NCBI GenBank assembly: GCA_011503125.2
Contig: WWBZ02000016.1
Span: 2,542,001 to 2,606,000, forward strand
Source of the DNA: Botryosphaeria dothidea
Lineage: Eukaryota; Ascomycota; Dothideomycetes; Botryosphaeriales; Botryosphaeriaceae
DNA: 64,000 bases
Direction: 5' to 3'
Shown one piece after another: positions 12,948-25,169 of this stretch (the first letter of the stretch is position 1; every line of letters begins with the position of its first letter). The translations under genes and the position numbers were made by a program. A model generated the notes under the pieces. It saw only the letters and a list, made by a program, of their open reading frames with translations. It was not told the DNA's origin and searched no databases.

Positions 12948-14845
12948 ATGAGAAGTTGGAGAGTTGGCCCGTATGATTGTGATGGACAGGTTCTTCATGC
13001 AATCACTTGTGGACCATCAACAAATGCGTCATGTCTCTCCATCAACACCAACTCCCACTTTTCTGATACCAGAAGGCTACCTGAATTTTTCAGTCACGTC
13101 GCTATTGACATGGAAGTTATTATAGTCGGGGCTCACAGTAAGACTGAATGTGTCTTATATGGGTTTGGCCACACAATTTCCAAAGCATTGAACTGTGACG
13201 AAAGGCATTAGTTCCACATCCTTCTTCATCTGGCGGTATATAGTATGTGTCGCTATTGCTGGTGCTCATTACCGATATGATGACAGAACACACTTTTTAC
13301 TGATATTGGGAAAAAGTGTTCTGATAGAGGAGTCGCTGCCAAGCCATCGTCTTCTTTCCCTGAAAATAACAGTGAACCTTCAGTGACAAGATCCAGTCAC
13401 AAGTTGGAAGTGTCCAGGGCACGCTTGTCAGTGACCTGGGCCGCTCCTTGTCAATTTTTGAGTTCGAGATACTGCACAAGATTTTCTACCACTTCGATTC
13501 TTCAGTGGCCTTCCAGAACACGGTGGCTTGGTTGTTGCAGAATATCAACATGCTTTTACTGCCGAGAAGAAGTATTCATTCGGATGAGTTTTTTTTTTTG
13601 GCAATTTCCTACTGGAACGTCCGAACGAACGCTTTCACTCCTCACGTACTCCCTCTTGCCGTTGCAGCACTTTCGGAACCGACGTCGTAACTCATTAGGA
13701 ACCTCTACATCACTGTCTACTCACATTTCCATTTAGTCGAGATGGATCTGATCAGTTGAGTAGAGCATTGAAATTGCAGAGAGCGAGCTTATCTTCGTGC
13801 GGGAAGTATATCCAGAGAGAAAGATGAAGCTACTCATGGCGAAACACCACCCTCGAAACGTGGAAAGCTGACAGGTAATACCTGCAACCGTCCCTAATGT
13901 TCATACACTCAATGACAGCATCGTAGGCAGTGGATATGGCAAACAGTCCTTTGACGTACATTCAGCGTCAGCCAAGGAACGTCTTCGCTCAACCAAAGCC
14001 TGGTTTCATGAAATTGATTCATCTCCAACTCAAACCCGTTTCGTCGATCCCTGCCGCAACGTCGTCCGCAACGATTGTCCGCTCTTTGATGGTGAGGTTG
14101 AACGGATGTATGTCCAGTTTCCTTAGTTTAAGGAGTTTCTTGACGTCTAGATTGATGGATTACTGTCTCGTCCCACTGACGATGTTACTGAATGTTTGAT
14201 TTTAAAGAGGGATAGCATTGCAGTGTTCAAAATTCCTTGACTTTTCCACGAAAGAGACTAGTACAGCCACGAAACTATGACTATCTATAGCATCCGAGTG
14301 CTGATTATTCGGGGAACAATTGATCAGGGCCTCGACGATACTACGGTGTATACTATCATTGAGCGCTGTCTCCGAAAACTACCTGGTCGCCTTCATCGGT
14401 TGAACCCCTTCTTGGCGCAATCGAACGCCTCTTCGACGACAACCAAGACCGTACTTTGCGTATAGTCAATCTTCCTAGGAATGGGATCTGTGTTGCCTTT
14501 AAGAATGGATACTCCTTTGCCGTCGTTATTCTCACGATTTTAATCCAACGAATATGCTTTACAACAAAGGCCCTTTGCGAACACAGTGTGGATGACCTTC
14601 GAGGCCAGGACCTTCATCATCAAGATCTCAAAAAAATCTCGAAATCTGCTACGGACTTCACTAATCAGCTTCGCCATCCTGAACGTCTCCTTCAATCCGG
14701 ACTACAACCATCCGTTACAGGACGTCTTCTAGAACATGGTCCTCTTCCGTCTCTACGATTCTTACGGTGCCCTTATCGTAGGGAGTGGATGTATTCATCC
14801 GGATGTAAGTGTCGCGGAAGACTAATTACACTTGCGTCCGGATGA
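12948..14845 (+). pseudogene. Possible decayed gene or repeat relic
   Basis: A more AT-rich stretch with consecutive plus-strand open segments that read like protein but sit in different frames: 12948-13211, 13195-13386, about 13385-13690 (residues such as LSIFEFEILHKIFYHFDSS), about 13920-14126 (containing FDVHSASAKERL and DCPLFDGEVERMYVQFP), then 14277-14465 and 14456-14845. In the 13920 frame the reading continues after 14126 only through several stops (TAG at 14124 and 14148, TGA, TAG). A possible 44-nt intron (GTAATA...GACAG, 13875-13918) precedes that segment. I do not recognise the family. It may be an inactivated gene, an unresolved multi-exon gene, or chance. Confidence 0.25.
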
Positions 14846-14859
14846 TTGCTTCCACTCCC
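14781..14859. repeat. 79-nt inverted-repeat element, copy A
   Basis: Begins GGGAGTGG and ends CCACTCCC. The two arms (slightly extended, 14777-14812 and 14828-14863) pair at 31 of 36 positions with a 15-nt spacer, so the unit can fold into one hairpin. The same 79-nt length and both ends recur at 23559-23637. The sequence directly downstream (to about 14965) is also related to 61258-61400. It lies beside the gene-relic stretch. A small non-autonomous mobile element is the most likely reading, but no transposase or target duplication was identified. Confidence 0.6.
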
Positions 14860-14865
14860 TACGCG

Positions 14866-16281
14866 TTAACCTCCACTGTTGCAATGCTATTACCTCGTAT
14901 AGATTACTGGAGTCGCGGTTACTTGCGCTGTCTGGCCCGCACAAGCCGAACCTGAGAAGCACTGTAATAAGGTTGTGAACATAGCTTGGAGGGTGAGGAT
15001 AATAAGAGCCGTGAAGGTTGGACACATTCATTTAAGGGTCTCTTTGGGTATTCGAACTCGAATGGCGTTTTAGTGGGTTGAGGGTTGGCTAATGCTCACG
15101 TCACCTTAAGGCGCAGAAAAACTTCAGTCTAGATGCCTTCCCTATGCAAAACAGTAATTTACAAACACAAGGAGCCCATTGGTAGTTCAATTCGAACCGA
15201 CCTTGCCCCCGGCCTCCTCTTCCACATGACCAAAATTTCCGAAAAGCACTTAGCCTGCTATTTACAGCCACCCGCAAACCCAAGCAATGCCGAGCAGTCA
15301 TGCAGCCAAATCCATAGCAAGCGCGCCAGTAAACCAATGTCCAAGCCACAGACTCAAAACATTACGAGGAAATCTGAAAAGCTGAAGCATAAAAAGGCTG
15401 TAATGCTGAACGCTCCAAACGATCCAATGCAGCGAAAGATGACGTCTATAATAAAACGCCTGGATGGTGCTGCCGTCACCGATGCCGATGACCAGAACGA
15501 AAATAACAATCGGCAGATCAGGGCCCATGCCGAGAAAACCTGGCCCCCATGGATAGGGAGCTTTCGTCCAGATGAATGCCGAGCTTCTCGACGGCGTGAA
15601 AGCAATAACGAAAAGCAAAGAACACATCATTGGTAAACCGAAAAGTGAAGAAGCAAGCAGACGACCCAAGACTAAAAACAGAAGAAGAGGTATCACATAT
15701 GAGAAGAAACGAAATGCCAAACACTCAACCTAGCCATATGGAACGTGCCTCCTTCGATAGAACCATGAAGCAATGCACATGACCAACCCTCTCGAACCCT
15801 CTGCATCAAAACCTGGAGGGTTCGAAAGAAACGTGGAGGAAGTGATAAGAGATCCTTCTTCGACGGTGTTGCCAATCGGTATTCTGGGGTGCTCTGATCC
15901 TGGATATAGTGACAGTGGTCAATGTAGAAAGAGACAAACAGGAGCTGAAGAACATAAAATGAGAAAAGAAAAGAAAAGAACGCCAGACCTCTGAACAAGA
16001 CCACAGTGCTCGTGCCCAAACCCCTTCGCATGCCCGTACCATATGGAAGAATGTCCAATTTTTCGTCCATGAGAAAGGACAATGGAAGAGAGAAACTGAA
16101 GATACTTATACAAAGATGGTGAAGGTGAAAACGCGCTGTGCAAGACTCCGAGTGAAGCAAAGCGCAATCGGAGAGGAGAATAAGACGAAACAGAAGGGAA
16201 ATGCAGTGATGACGAACCCACACACGCTATGCTCAAAAGCTATAAAAAGACCTCCCACGACTGTAGCTTTGCCCAAAATTA
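14866..16281. other. Intergenic, 3' of the histidine kinase
   Basis: To about 14965 this is the part of copy A shared with 61300-61400. The rest has no domain-bearing ORF. A 167-codon plus frame at 15133-15636 and hydrophobic minus frames at 15298-15720 and 15693-16223 are mirror images of each other and look like chance. The part next to 16282 is the presumed 3' UTR of the kinase gene. Confidence 0.5.
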
Positions 16282-19200
16282 TCATCTCTTCGCCGACTTT
16301 CTCGCCTCTTCATCGGTCTGCGCCTTCTCCAAGCTATCCATCTGGACGCTCATGCTGCCTGCCGTGACACTTCTGGGGGTTACAGTCTGCGCGCTTGAGC
16401 TTCTCTGCAACGCCTTTTCCACGCCCTGTGCCAAGCTGCTCATGCCGTCTGACTCCTTCCCTTTCCCACCTCCTTTCCCACTCTTTCTTGCTGGAACATC
16501 TCCTACTTTAGTAACAGCTTCGGAGGATTTCTTTCTCCGCCCATCTTCTTGCGCCTCCACCAATTTCTCCATATTTTCCCTCGTTAGCGCGTGGCTAGGT
16601 GCTCCTCTCCTTCCTACATCTTGCCCCTCATTTTCTGGAGTTTGTGAAATACTTCGCGGATTGTCAGAAGAAGCCATTAGCTTCGTATCTCGCAGATCCG
16701 CAGCCTTTTCTTCGGCCTGTGCTCGACGCTCCGTCCGATCGCCCTCGCTCTCCGTGGCAACTTGTAAGGAACTTGATTCACGGTAAGAAATTCGGTCGAG
16801 CTTGGGTGCCAGAGAATCTTGTTTCTCCGGCTGATCCTGGCCAAAGTCCGTTGAATCTGTCTCCGGCGGCGGAAGGCCAGATTCCGATGGCTTCACCGGT
16901 GGCTTTGCCTGGTCATTGTTATCGTCTGTCGACTCTTGTATAGTCTCCGGAACGTGCGCTTCATCCCTGCCTGGACCTTGGACTTGGCCTGCCAGCGCAT
17001 CCCTCTCAAATTTTCGTTTGCCAGCGACAGCCCACTTGACCAACATTTTCTCCAACAACTTCCCCCTCACAGGTTTCGACAGATAATCATCCATTCCCGC
17101 CTCTTGACACTTTTCCTTATCTCCCTGGATTGCGGATGCTGTCATGGCGACGATCGGAATGTTACGTATATTAGGCGAGTCCCTGAAAGGTGCTTCAGTT
17201 CGAATGGTTTGGGTGGCCTTGTATCCATCCATGATTGGCATCTGAACGTCCATGAGAATGATGTCTGGCCGATCGCGCTTTCCATCTTTGGCCTCCATAA
17301 GATATTCTACCGCCTCTTTTCCATTCCACACAGCGTTTACTGAGAACCCTTGCTTCTTGATCGTCTTCAGCGCAATCTGCTGATTGACTTGGCTTCACGG
17401 ACTGTCAGCTCCAACAGGATGAGAGAAGACCGGAGGAACTTACTTGTCTTCAACAACCAAGACATTGACGTTTTTCCTCTCCCATTCTGGAAGAGTTAAT
17501 AGATGGTCTGGAAGAGTGTGGTGAAAGTTACCGTTTCCAGGTAGAGACACCACCGACTGCGCTCGACTATGACGAAGCGGCGACTTTCCATTATTCGGTG
17601 CGATTGGTGTGAGTGGCGGTGTGCCATGATCCTCCGAGCTGCCGCAAGACACGGAAATGTCGGATTGAAGACGATCGGGGATAGAAGCTATATCGATAAG
17701 CGGAGAACCTTCGTCTTGATACTGTGCCTTGTTGAATGGAATCCAGAACGATGCCCTGGTTCCCTGGCCCAGAGTGGATTCGAGCTCGATATCACCATGC
17801 ATCAACTCGACAAGCTGTTGTACCCAGTTAGCACACCAAACAAAAGAAGTTGTAGGATTACCGACATTCTTGCTGATGGCCAATCCAAGACCCGTACCAC
17901 CGAAGCGACGAGCAGTGGATGAGTCGGCTTGGCTAAAAGGTTTGAAAAGCCTTTGCCGGACTTCTTCCTCTATGCCGATTCCAGTGTCCTCCACTATAAA
18001 GCGAACGTTGACGATCTCATCGCTTTCGCTAGTTATTGTCACCGAGAGACTGACGTGGCCCTCGGATGTGAACTTGATGGAATTTGTGAGAAGATTGGTC
18101 AATATCTGACGCAATCGGCCTGGGTCTCCCATAACCTTGAGATCCCTCTCTATTTCAGGCTGAATATGGCTTTCGTAGCTGATATTCTTTCGAACTGCAG
18201 CGAATGCCATCATCTTGTTCACATCCCGAAGAACCACCGAGAGACTGAACTGAACTTCTTCAACGTCTAGCCGCCCGGACTCAACTTTTGAAAGATCAAG
18301 AATGTCATTGATGACCGTGAGCAATCCGTTGGCTGACCGTTGGATATTTTCAGCGCAATCTCTTTGCTCCTGATCCAGCTTGGTGTCAAGTATCAGCTCG
18401 CTCATTCCGATCACTCCTGCAATAGGCGTGCGGATTTCATGAGACATGTTGGCAAGAAATTGACTCTTCATCCTGCTCGCTTCTTTAGCAGCGACTGCGT
18501 TCGCAACGAGCTTGGAGTTTTCCTTTTCCTGTGCTTGGAGTTCTTCTCGGCGTTTGTGGAGCTCTGTTTAGAAACCTTAGAAACGAAACACAATTGAACC
18601 ACTATACCTTGACGTACCTGTTATATCCATGCTCACTCCAATGACGCCATCGATATAAGAATCCTTCTCTATACCGGCCTGACGAGCAGTCGCCATCAAC
18701 GGTACGACGCGCGTCCGGTACCATCGATTATCGTACGCCATCTCGACGACTTCATCAGTGCCGTTTCCATCGAGAATAAGATCGATTTTGCTCTTGAGCT
18801 CCGGCGTTTCCTTCTTCCCTCTCGAGTCTTTGAAGAACACGTCAAGAATATTTTTTCCAAGCTCTTCCCTTGTGACATCAAAATCGTTTAGGATACTCCC
18901 CTCCAGCATGGTGAGCTTCTGGTCGCGGTTGATTACCCAGAGAGTGACCTGTGCGTGCTCTAGGACTCGAAGAAGTTGTTCCCGCATCTGTTTCGCGGTC
19001 TCGCGAAGCTCTACCAGTTCGTGAATATCTGTGCAAGTTCCAAACCACTTGATAATTTTGCCATCGTCGTCGCGGAAGGGTACAGCACGGCCAAGCATCC
19101 ATCTCCATTGTCCGTCGTAACGCCTGCAGCGGTATTCGGTATTGTACTCGGTCTGTATTTTGTCAGTAATATTACTTCAGGCTGTTAGCGTGATACCACG

Positions 19201-20929
19201 TACACCGGTCGCCAAAGAATGCTGCCAGCGTTTCCCTGTCTCATACATGTCGTCATCGTGGAAAGGTAATTTCCACCCTTTGCCCAAAGACTGCTCCACC
19301 GTGAGCCCAGTGTAGTCATACCATCTTTGAGAAAACCAGTCATGATCGCCATTTGGCTTCGTTGTCCAGACCATGATCGGAATGAGGTTAGTAATGTACT
19401 CAAACTGCCGCTCATTCTCTTCGATCTGCTCAGCGATCCGTTTCGTGTACTCAGTCACGTCCTTGAAGACCACGATAGCTCCGAGAAACTCATCTGTTCT
19501 GTCGTCCAAGATCGGCTCCCCCACAACCTCGTAAATCTTCCTTTCGCCTGTGTCTGGAACAAGTATACCCAGACGCCTTTGCGTGACAGGTTTTCTGGTG
19601 CGGCAAACTTGTAAGATAGGAAATTCGTCAACTTCGAGCTGTCGTTTGAAGTCTTCGGTAAAAGCCTGGAATTGCTCTAGGAATTCCCGTTGATCCATCG
19701 GTGCATCTTCGCCCTGATTCGGCAAGAATCTCAGCAACGCTCTGTTAGGAATACCAAAGTTCTCGTCTTTCCACATAGCGTAAGCCGGCATGGCGATAGA
19801 ATTGAGAATCGCATCTTTCATCTGGGTCGCCTTCAAGAAAAGCGAAGGAGCCGAGGGATCGCCACTTCTCGACGGGGGACCATGCGGAGGAAATTGCGGT
19901 GGATAGGTAGTGGGGGAGACGATGGCAGAGCCTGGATTCGAGCTGTGATGTGAACGCCTTCCAGATGAGGAACTGGAGCCGGAACCGGGAGATTTCCGGA
20001 TGCCGGCAGAGGTGCGAACGACGGTACGGCTCGAAGGTTTAGAATCGGCGCTACCAGTGGGCCTTGCGCTAGTAAAAGTAAGAGTGAAGTACTGGACATC
20101 ATCTATATTCCAGACGGAAACAATCATTGCGGCCTGCACAGCGTCCCCCTCCGGCCGCGGCTTTGCTTTTCTGCCATCTTTGGACGGCGGTGGGCGAGGC
20201 GTTGCGGATTTTTGGAGCGAAATGACCACATCAACGCACACGTCATGCACCGTCGTCCGCGCGAGGTTCGACTTGCTGAGCCTTGGTAGGGAAGGCTTAA
20301 AGGGTGCCGGGCTCGCCTTCGGCGTAGTCTGCGCGGATTCGTCCGTCGCTTCGGCAGCGCCATCCACATCGCCCCCGGTCTCTCCGCATGCTTGCTTCCA
20401 GATGGAGTCGAGAAAATCCTGGCAGAATTAGTCGACGTGCGTTTTGAGGGCTGATGCGGTACAACCGCCTTACCTCCCAGCTAATCCAGATTGGGGAGCC
20501 ATCCTGCAGCATGTCGATGCCGAGCTCCGACACGGTCTGGCCGTGCAGCGTGTCGGTGACGGTCTGCACAGCATCCCTGTCCTTCTCATCACCTCCAGAC
20601 CGGTCAAGGTCGAGCAAGCGTCCCATGGCCTCGTTGGCCAGCACGACGGTCTTCATCGACGATAGAACCAGGATGGGCACGGGCAGGTACTGCAGCGCAG
20701 CGAGGGCCATGGCAGTGGTGGTGGGCGTCGGGGGCATGATGATGGACAGCTCGCTGTGGACAGAGCCCGGCGACGGTGGGTCTTTGTCAATGAGATCAAA
20801 GTAGCCGGAAGGCGCAGCGGGGTTGCTGCTGGACAGGTGGATTGCCGGGGGGGAATCGGCAGCATGGCGACGATTGTCGGGGTGGGAGGCGTCCGCGGAC
20901 AGGTCCAGCGGCGGGGCGGACTTGCGCAT
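16282..20929 (-). CDS. PAS-domain hybrid histidine kinase
   Basis: Soluble sensor kinase of the fungal phosphorelay, passing phosphate from His to its own receiver Asp and on to a Ypd1-type carrier. Six exons: 20929-20474, 20418-19204, 19152-18618, 18563-17866, 17814-17444, 17392-16282; introns of 55, 51, 54, 51 and 51 nt; product 1461 aa. Order: a PAS-like segment near 75-155; PAS/PAC repeats between about 270 and 730 ([11 protein letters not shown] is typical PAC sequence); HisKA with the H-box [10 protein letters not shown] (His777); HATPase with the N-box [17 protein letters not shown] and [10 protein letters not shown]; receiver from about 1085 with [10 protein letters not shown] (Asp1140) and Lys in LSKP. 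No membrane segment. After the receiver is an unusual tail of about 250 charged, Ser/Glu/Lys-rich residues. The start is the first ATG in frame ([10 protein letters not shown]). The donor at 17865 is GTCGGT (see findings). The family group among fungal kinases is not assigned. Confidence 0.93.
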
Positions 20930-21959
20930 GTTAAAGTCGCGGCGACGGGGGATGCTCCGCCGTGATGCAGCACGGACGGGCAGAGACTCAGGTGTCTTTG
21001 TGGCGGTCAGGGCGGGCGCACGAAGAAGCGGGATCTGACAGCACGGCACATGGGCGGAGGTGGGAGAATTTGGGCGCGAGAGAAAGGTGGTTTGGGCGTG
21101 AGTGACGTTGAAAGAGGATGAGATCTGTGTTTGCGCCTGGGCGGAGGCGTGGAGGACGCTAGGGAGACGGGCGGTGGTCTAGAATTCGGAGCGCGCTCGT
21201 AGTCGAATCGGGCGCACTGGAGCGCGTCGATGACGGCAAATTGGGGGAGCGCAGCACGCTTAGGGACCTGGAAGCTGGAGCAGCGCGGGCAGCCAGCGCC
21301 GGCGGGGCGCAGGGCATGGACGCACTGGCCGGCGCCGCGAGGGCAGCGAGCATTGTTGGACCAGATCAGCTCAAAAGCAGCAGCGCAGAGGCAGTGGTTC
21401 GCGGCGAGGACGCCCTGTGACGTAGCTCGTTCAGGGCACAGGAGTCGTCTCAGGGCCGGGCGCGCGCTGCACCCAGGCAACGGCGCCGCCGTTGCAGGAC
21501 GATTGCAGCAACGAGCCAGGCTGTCTGCTGCTGCGCTGTTGGCGACGCAGGGAGCCGGCGCGCGCCCTTGCGGGTCGTGCTGCAGCGGTGCGCTGGAGGC
21601 GAGAATCCCAGGGCTGCCGTCGCAGGCTCACAGGCGAGGATCGGCAGCCAGGGACAGCAGCGAGCGAGAACGGGGCATCAAGCGAGTCAGCTAAGCGGCG
21701 ACCCCTGCGCGCTTCGGCCTTGGGCTTGACGCACATGGAGAACCGACTGCGCTGCCATCTGCCTGCCTTCCCGCGGAGCCCACACGTCCAACCAGCCCGA
21801 TTCCAACCACGCGCGCCTCGCTCCAAGCCGCCACGCCCGCCAACCACGCTGCCCGGCTGACGTACTCTGCCGTGCGACGATCCTTCTGCTGCCCTGCCCG
21901 CCCGTGTGTTTACGGCCACTTGGCACCACCTCTACACACTCCCGTTCCCCACCACCACC
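20930..21959. promoter_or_regulatory. Shared upstream region, histidine kinase / yos1
   Basis: 1030 bp separate the two divergent start codons. No protein-like ORF was seen; open frames here are Arg/Ala/Pro-rich. It must hold both promoters and leaders. No specific binding sites are claimed. Confidence 0.5.
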
Positions 21960-22680
21960 ATGCTGCTCTTCGGCCTGGGCGGCCTCTTCTACGGTATGTG
22001 CCCGCCTCCTGTCCTCCCCGCCGACACCGTTCCTGCTGACCGCCGTAGTCTCTGTTCTGCTCGTCAACGCCATCGCCATCCTCTCCGAGGACCGCTTCCT
22101 CGCCCGCAGTAAGCCTCCCGTAGTCCGCCTAGTATATCTGCAACGTATCCCGTCTCGTCTCCCCGCATGGCCGTGACTTTCTATTCGGAGCTGCTGCCGC
22201 TCATAAGCACTGCGACCCAACGCCTCATAGACATTTCGCCTGAATAATCTCCTTCACTGCGGAACCGCGCTGACACCATACGTTTGATTGTAGTCGGCTG
22301 GGGTCAATCCGCTGAACCGGGCTTTGGCGGTGTCCAGGACTCACAGAGCGTCAAGGCGAAGCTGATAAACCTCATCGCGTCGGTGCGCACCCTCATGAGA
22401 AGTGAGTCAACCATCTCCCGTCAGTCTGATTACCCGAACGCGCATTGGGAATTTCAAAGCATCGTGCACAATCAAGGAAGCGAGGTCCTGGCTCTACCAT
22501 GAAGCAGCGACCATCACCTTCTGCTAGACTTGGCCCTGTGGCTATTTCCGCAATTAATAAGCCTATACGAGGCTCTGGTTTGCTTCGAATGAGGGACTAA
22601 CGTCTGGGTCTGGCATGTCTTTAGTACCACTCATTGGCATCAACACCATGGTCATTCTCTACGCGCTCGTACTAGGATGA
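21960..22680 (+). CDS. yos1: Yos1-like ER-Golgi transport protein
   Basis: Small membrane protein of the Yos1/IER3IP1 family, which in yeast works with Yip1-Yif1 in COPII vesicle traffic from ER to Golgi. It is split into four short exons, so no single frame shows it: 21960-21993, 22049-22108, 22294-22401, 22625-22680 (introns 55, 185 and 223 nt). All junctions are phase 1 with GT-AG ends, giving 85 aa, the same length as the yeast protein. Seen in the product: MLLFGLGGLFYV at the N-terminus (membrane segment 1), SEDRFLARIGWG, the family-typical SVKAKLINLIASVRTLMR, and a C-terminal membrane segment (PLIGINTMVILYALVLG). The fit along the whole length makes the assignment strong. The two last introns are long for this window. 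Confidence 0.93.
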
Positions 22681-25169
22681 ACGTCCGATTGATGGACGGC
22701 TGGCAAGCGATCGACTGGGAGCTACTAAATATAACATATGAGCATAATAGGTTATGGAGTCTGGGAGCGTTATGACGCATTGAAAGGAGAGCATCGGATT
22801 TGACGTGCTATGAAAATTAGAGGCACAGTGTCCAAAAAAAAAAGGCACGAAATATAAGCAGCGGGGGATCTGCAGCGGCCAATAGCGGCCTGTGGAGCAC
22901 CTCGCGTCCAATCAATGGATCGACAACGTTTATTAAATCTTCAAGGGGTAATCAGGCCACAGACGCGCGTTTCTCTCTAGTATCCTTCGAGTCATCACCA
23001 GATGCACGCCAACACGACGATGCAGAAAGCAAAGACGGGCGGGAAAAAAGGTTACTGCGGCACCCCTGTTTCGGACCGTACCGAGAAAACGAGCCTGCTG
23101 AACAGCTGTAGGGCGCTCGGGGCGTCGTCTTGATTAACTGTCAACCCACCTGTCCGATCCGGGCGCTCGTTTTCTTCCGCGTTGCACACACACTTCTCCC
23201 ATCACAATTTCGCAACAATCCGAATTTCCCAATGTTGCTTATGAGCCGAGCATTTCGATCGATCCAAACTTCTATTTTGGAATAGACGGCTGCACGCACG
23301 AACACATCTTTTCCTCCCAAATCTACTGACGAAACGGCGCTATTGACGGGATGATCACGATCGCGATCACCCACACCCGCTGTTCGTCGCTCAAACGAGG
23401 CAATATAATCCAACCCTAAAAATGATTGCCCCGTATCCTTGCACCCTGATGATGAAAAAGAAAGCTTTGCGGAAGGGCAGAGGGATGCTGCATCCGGCAG
23501 GTAACGCCGAACTCGAAGCTCCGATGGACAAGCCAGACAAATATTCAGGACTGCTATAGGGACTTGAAGCATTCGTCCAGACGCAAGCGTTGCATGGTCC
23601 TGGTGACAAGGCTATCCGGATGAATGCTTCGACTCCCCATGACAATCCTGATCTGATCTTCTCATTCGCCGCTGGCCATCGGCTGCAGCACCACTCTGCA
23701 CTATTCGCACTCCCCTCGCTCTCTCGCACATGCCAAACGTTTGCTATGCACGCTCGAATTCACCTGGCAAATATCGACCGACACCGTTCCAATAACCTCA
23801 AGAGATCCCAGTGACGGCATACTCCCGAACGCCGAACGGACCACAGCGTCAACATCCATGAACCCTGCGCAGAACCACACACTCGCTGCCCGTTCGCCTC
23901 GAAAGTGTGGTAGCCCTAGACACCAGCAGCCCTCTCGGCGGCTTGAACGGCGCCCACGAACTGATACCATCGTCCCTTTCTGCCCAACACCCTCACCGCC
24001 CACCCTCCCTCTCCCTTCTCGACAATAAGCGGACCCCATAAATATACCCCATATTTATGCAATCATCATTGCATCCTTCCTTCCCCTCTCGGAACAACCT
24101 CCCATCGAACGCGACGGAAGCATGTGGAGACCCTTCTTTTTCGACATGGAATGTGGAGCAAGGTATCACTTATTTTACCCCACATAAGAGAGACAGACAT
24201 GAAAGCACGGCTAAGGGCAAAAGGGTAAATAAAAGCACCGAATGAAACACGGCGCGGGTACCGCGCGTCTCGTTCGTCGCACGGCCTCACCCGGATGCAG
24301 CGGCCAGAGTCAAGACATACACTCGCATACGCATGTGGTCTTTGTTCGGGTATCGCAACGAGTGCGGAAGAAACGAGAAACTAGCTTAAGCCATCTTTCC
24401 TTGCAGAGCTCGCATACCCTTTCATGATTGGAGTGATGCATCGTACAGGAAAAAAATAGAAAGTTTGTACGCATGCTTGTGTGGTCTAGATTATACTATA
24501 TTTCCTAATCTTTTGACGATGAGCATTTGGAGACGTGTAGTGGATAGCAAAATGTGGAGCGTTTTCATCTCGCCTAATGTACAGGATATATGTGCCAAAG
24601 CTCGAAATGTATCAAGAAGAGGTGAACTTTGAGGGCACAAGAAGGAGGCAAAAACGAAGAAGACAGAAGCGACGGAACAAGTAATGTAATCGAAGTCGAC
24701 GTTCAATTGGAGTGGTGACAGTGTTATGTTTGTCAGCCACATAGAAAGAAGAAGAGAAAAAGGAGTAGCCCATCCCAGGATCCCTTCCAAGGTGAATAAA
24801 GTAAAAGATGAACCCCAAGACACTCCGTGGTATTTATGCAAGAAAACAAAAGAAGGCCCTCAGCGCATGCCGCCGACTTGCTGCTTTCCTCCCCACAGAA
24901 GAGCCAGATTGCGGATCTCTTTTTTTGGCAAATCAGTTGTCCTCCAACTCTACCAGCAAAAGACCTCCATCTCTCAAAATGTTCAAACTCTCGTATCTAC
25001 TCAAAAGCCACGACACAGGATGCCCATCAGAATGTCGCCGCAGCAGAGGATACAACCAGGATTTTCACAACATGCCCCACCGCCCCTGCAAAAAAGCAAA
25101 ACCAGATCAGTGTAGAAGTCTGGCAAAATGTAGACGAGAAGTACGAGAAATCTTGTGCCAGCAAAAAGC
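22681..25169. other. Intergenic region between yos1 and creB 3' ends
   Basis: The ends of yos1 and creB converge on this stretch. It carries no recognisable protein gene. It contains copy B of the 79-nt inverted-repeat element (23559-23637) and, at its right end, a possible alternative last exon of creB (25001-25085). The rest is probably 3' UTR and spacer; the frames at 23141-23729 and 24726-25458 are chance overlaps. Confidence 0.5.
23559..23637. repeat. 79-nt inverted-repeat element, copy B
   Basis: Starts GGGACTTGAAGCATTCGTCC and ends GGATGAATGCTTCGACTCCC, so its outer 20 nt are near-perfect inverted repeats. It is exactly as long as copy A (14781-14859), and the two match at about two thirds of positions by eye, best in the outer arms. 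It lies in a convergent intergenic region. Confidence 0.6.

Noticed and set aside
15133..15720. Overlapping plus ORF (167 codons) and hydrophobic minus ORF (140 codons)
   Set aside because: The two are complementary to each other; the hydrophobic look of the minus frame follows from the polar codons of the plus frame. No family match.
21007..21480. Upstream ORF of the histidine kinase as an extra exon
   Set aside because: No PAS or kinase sequence and no clear splice that adds it in frame; the first in-frame ATG at 20929 gives a consistent exon 1.
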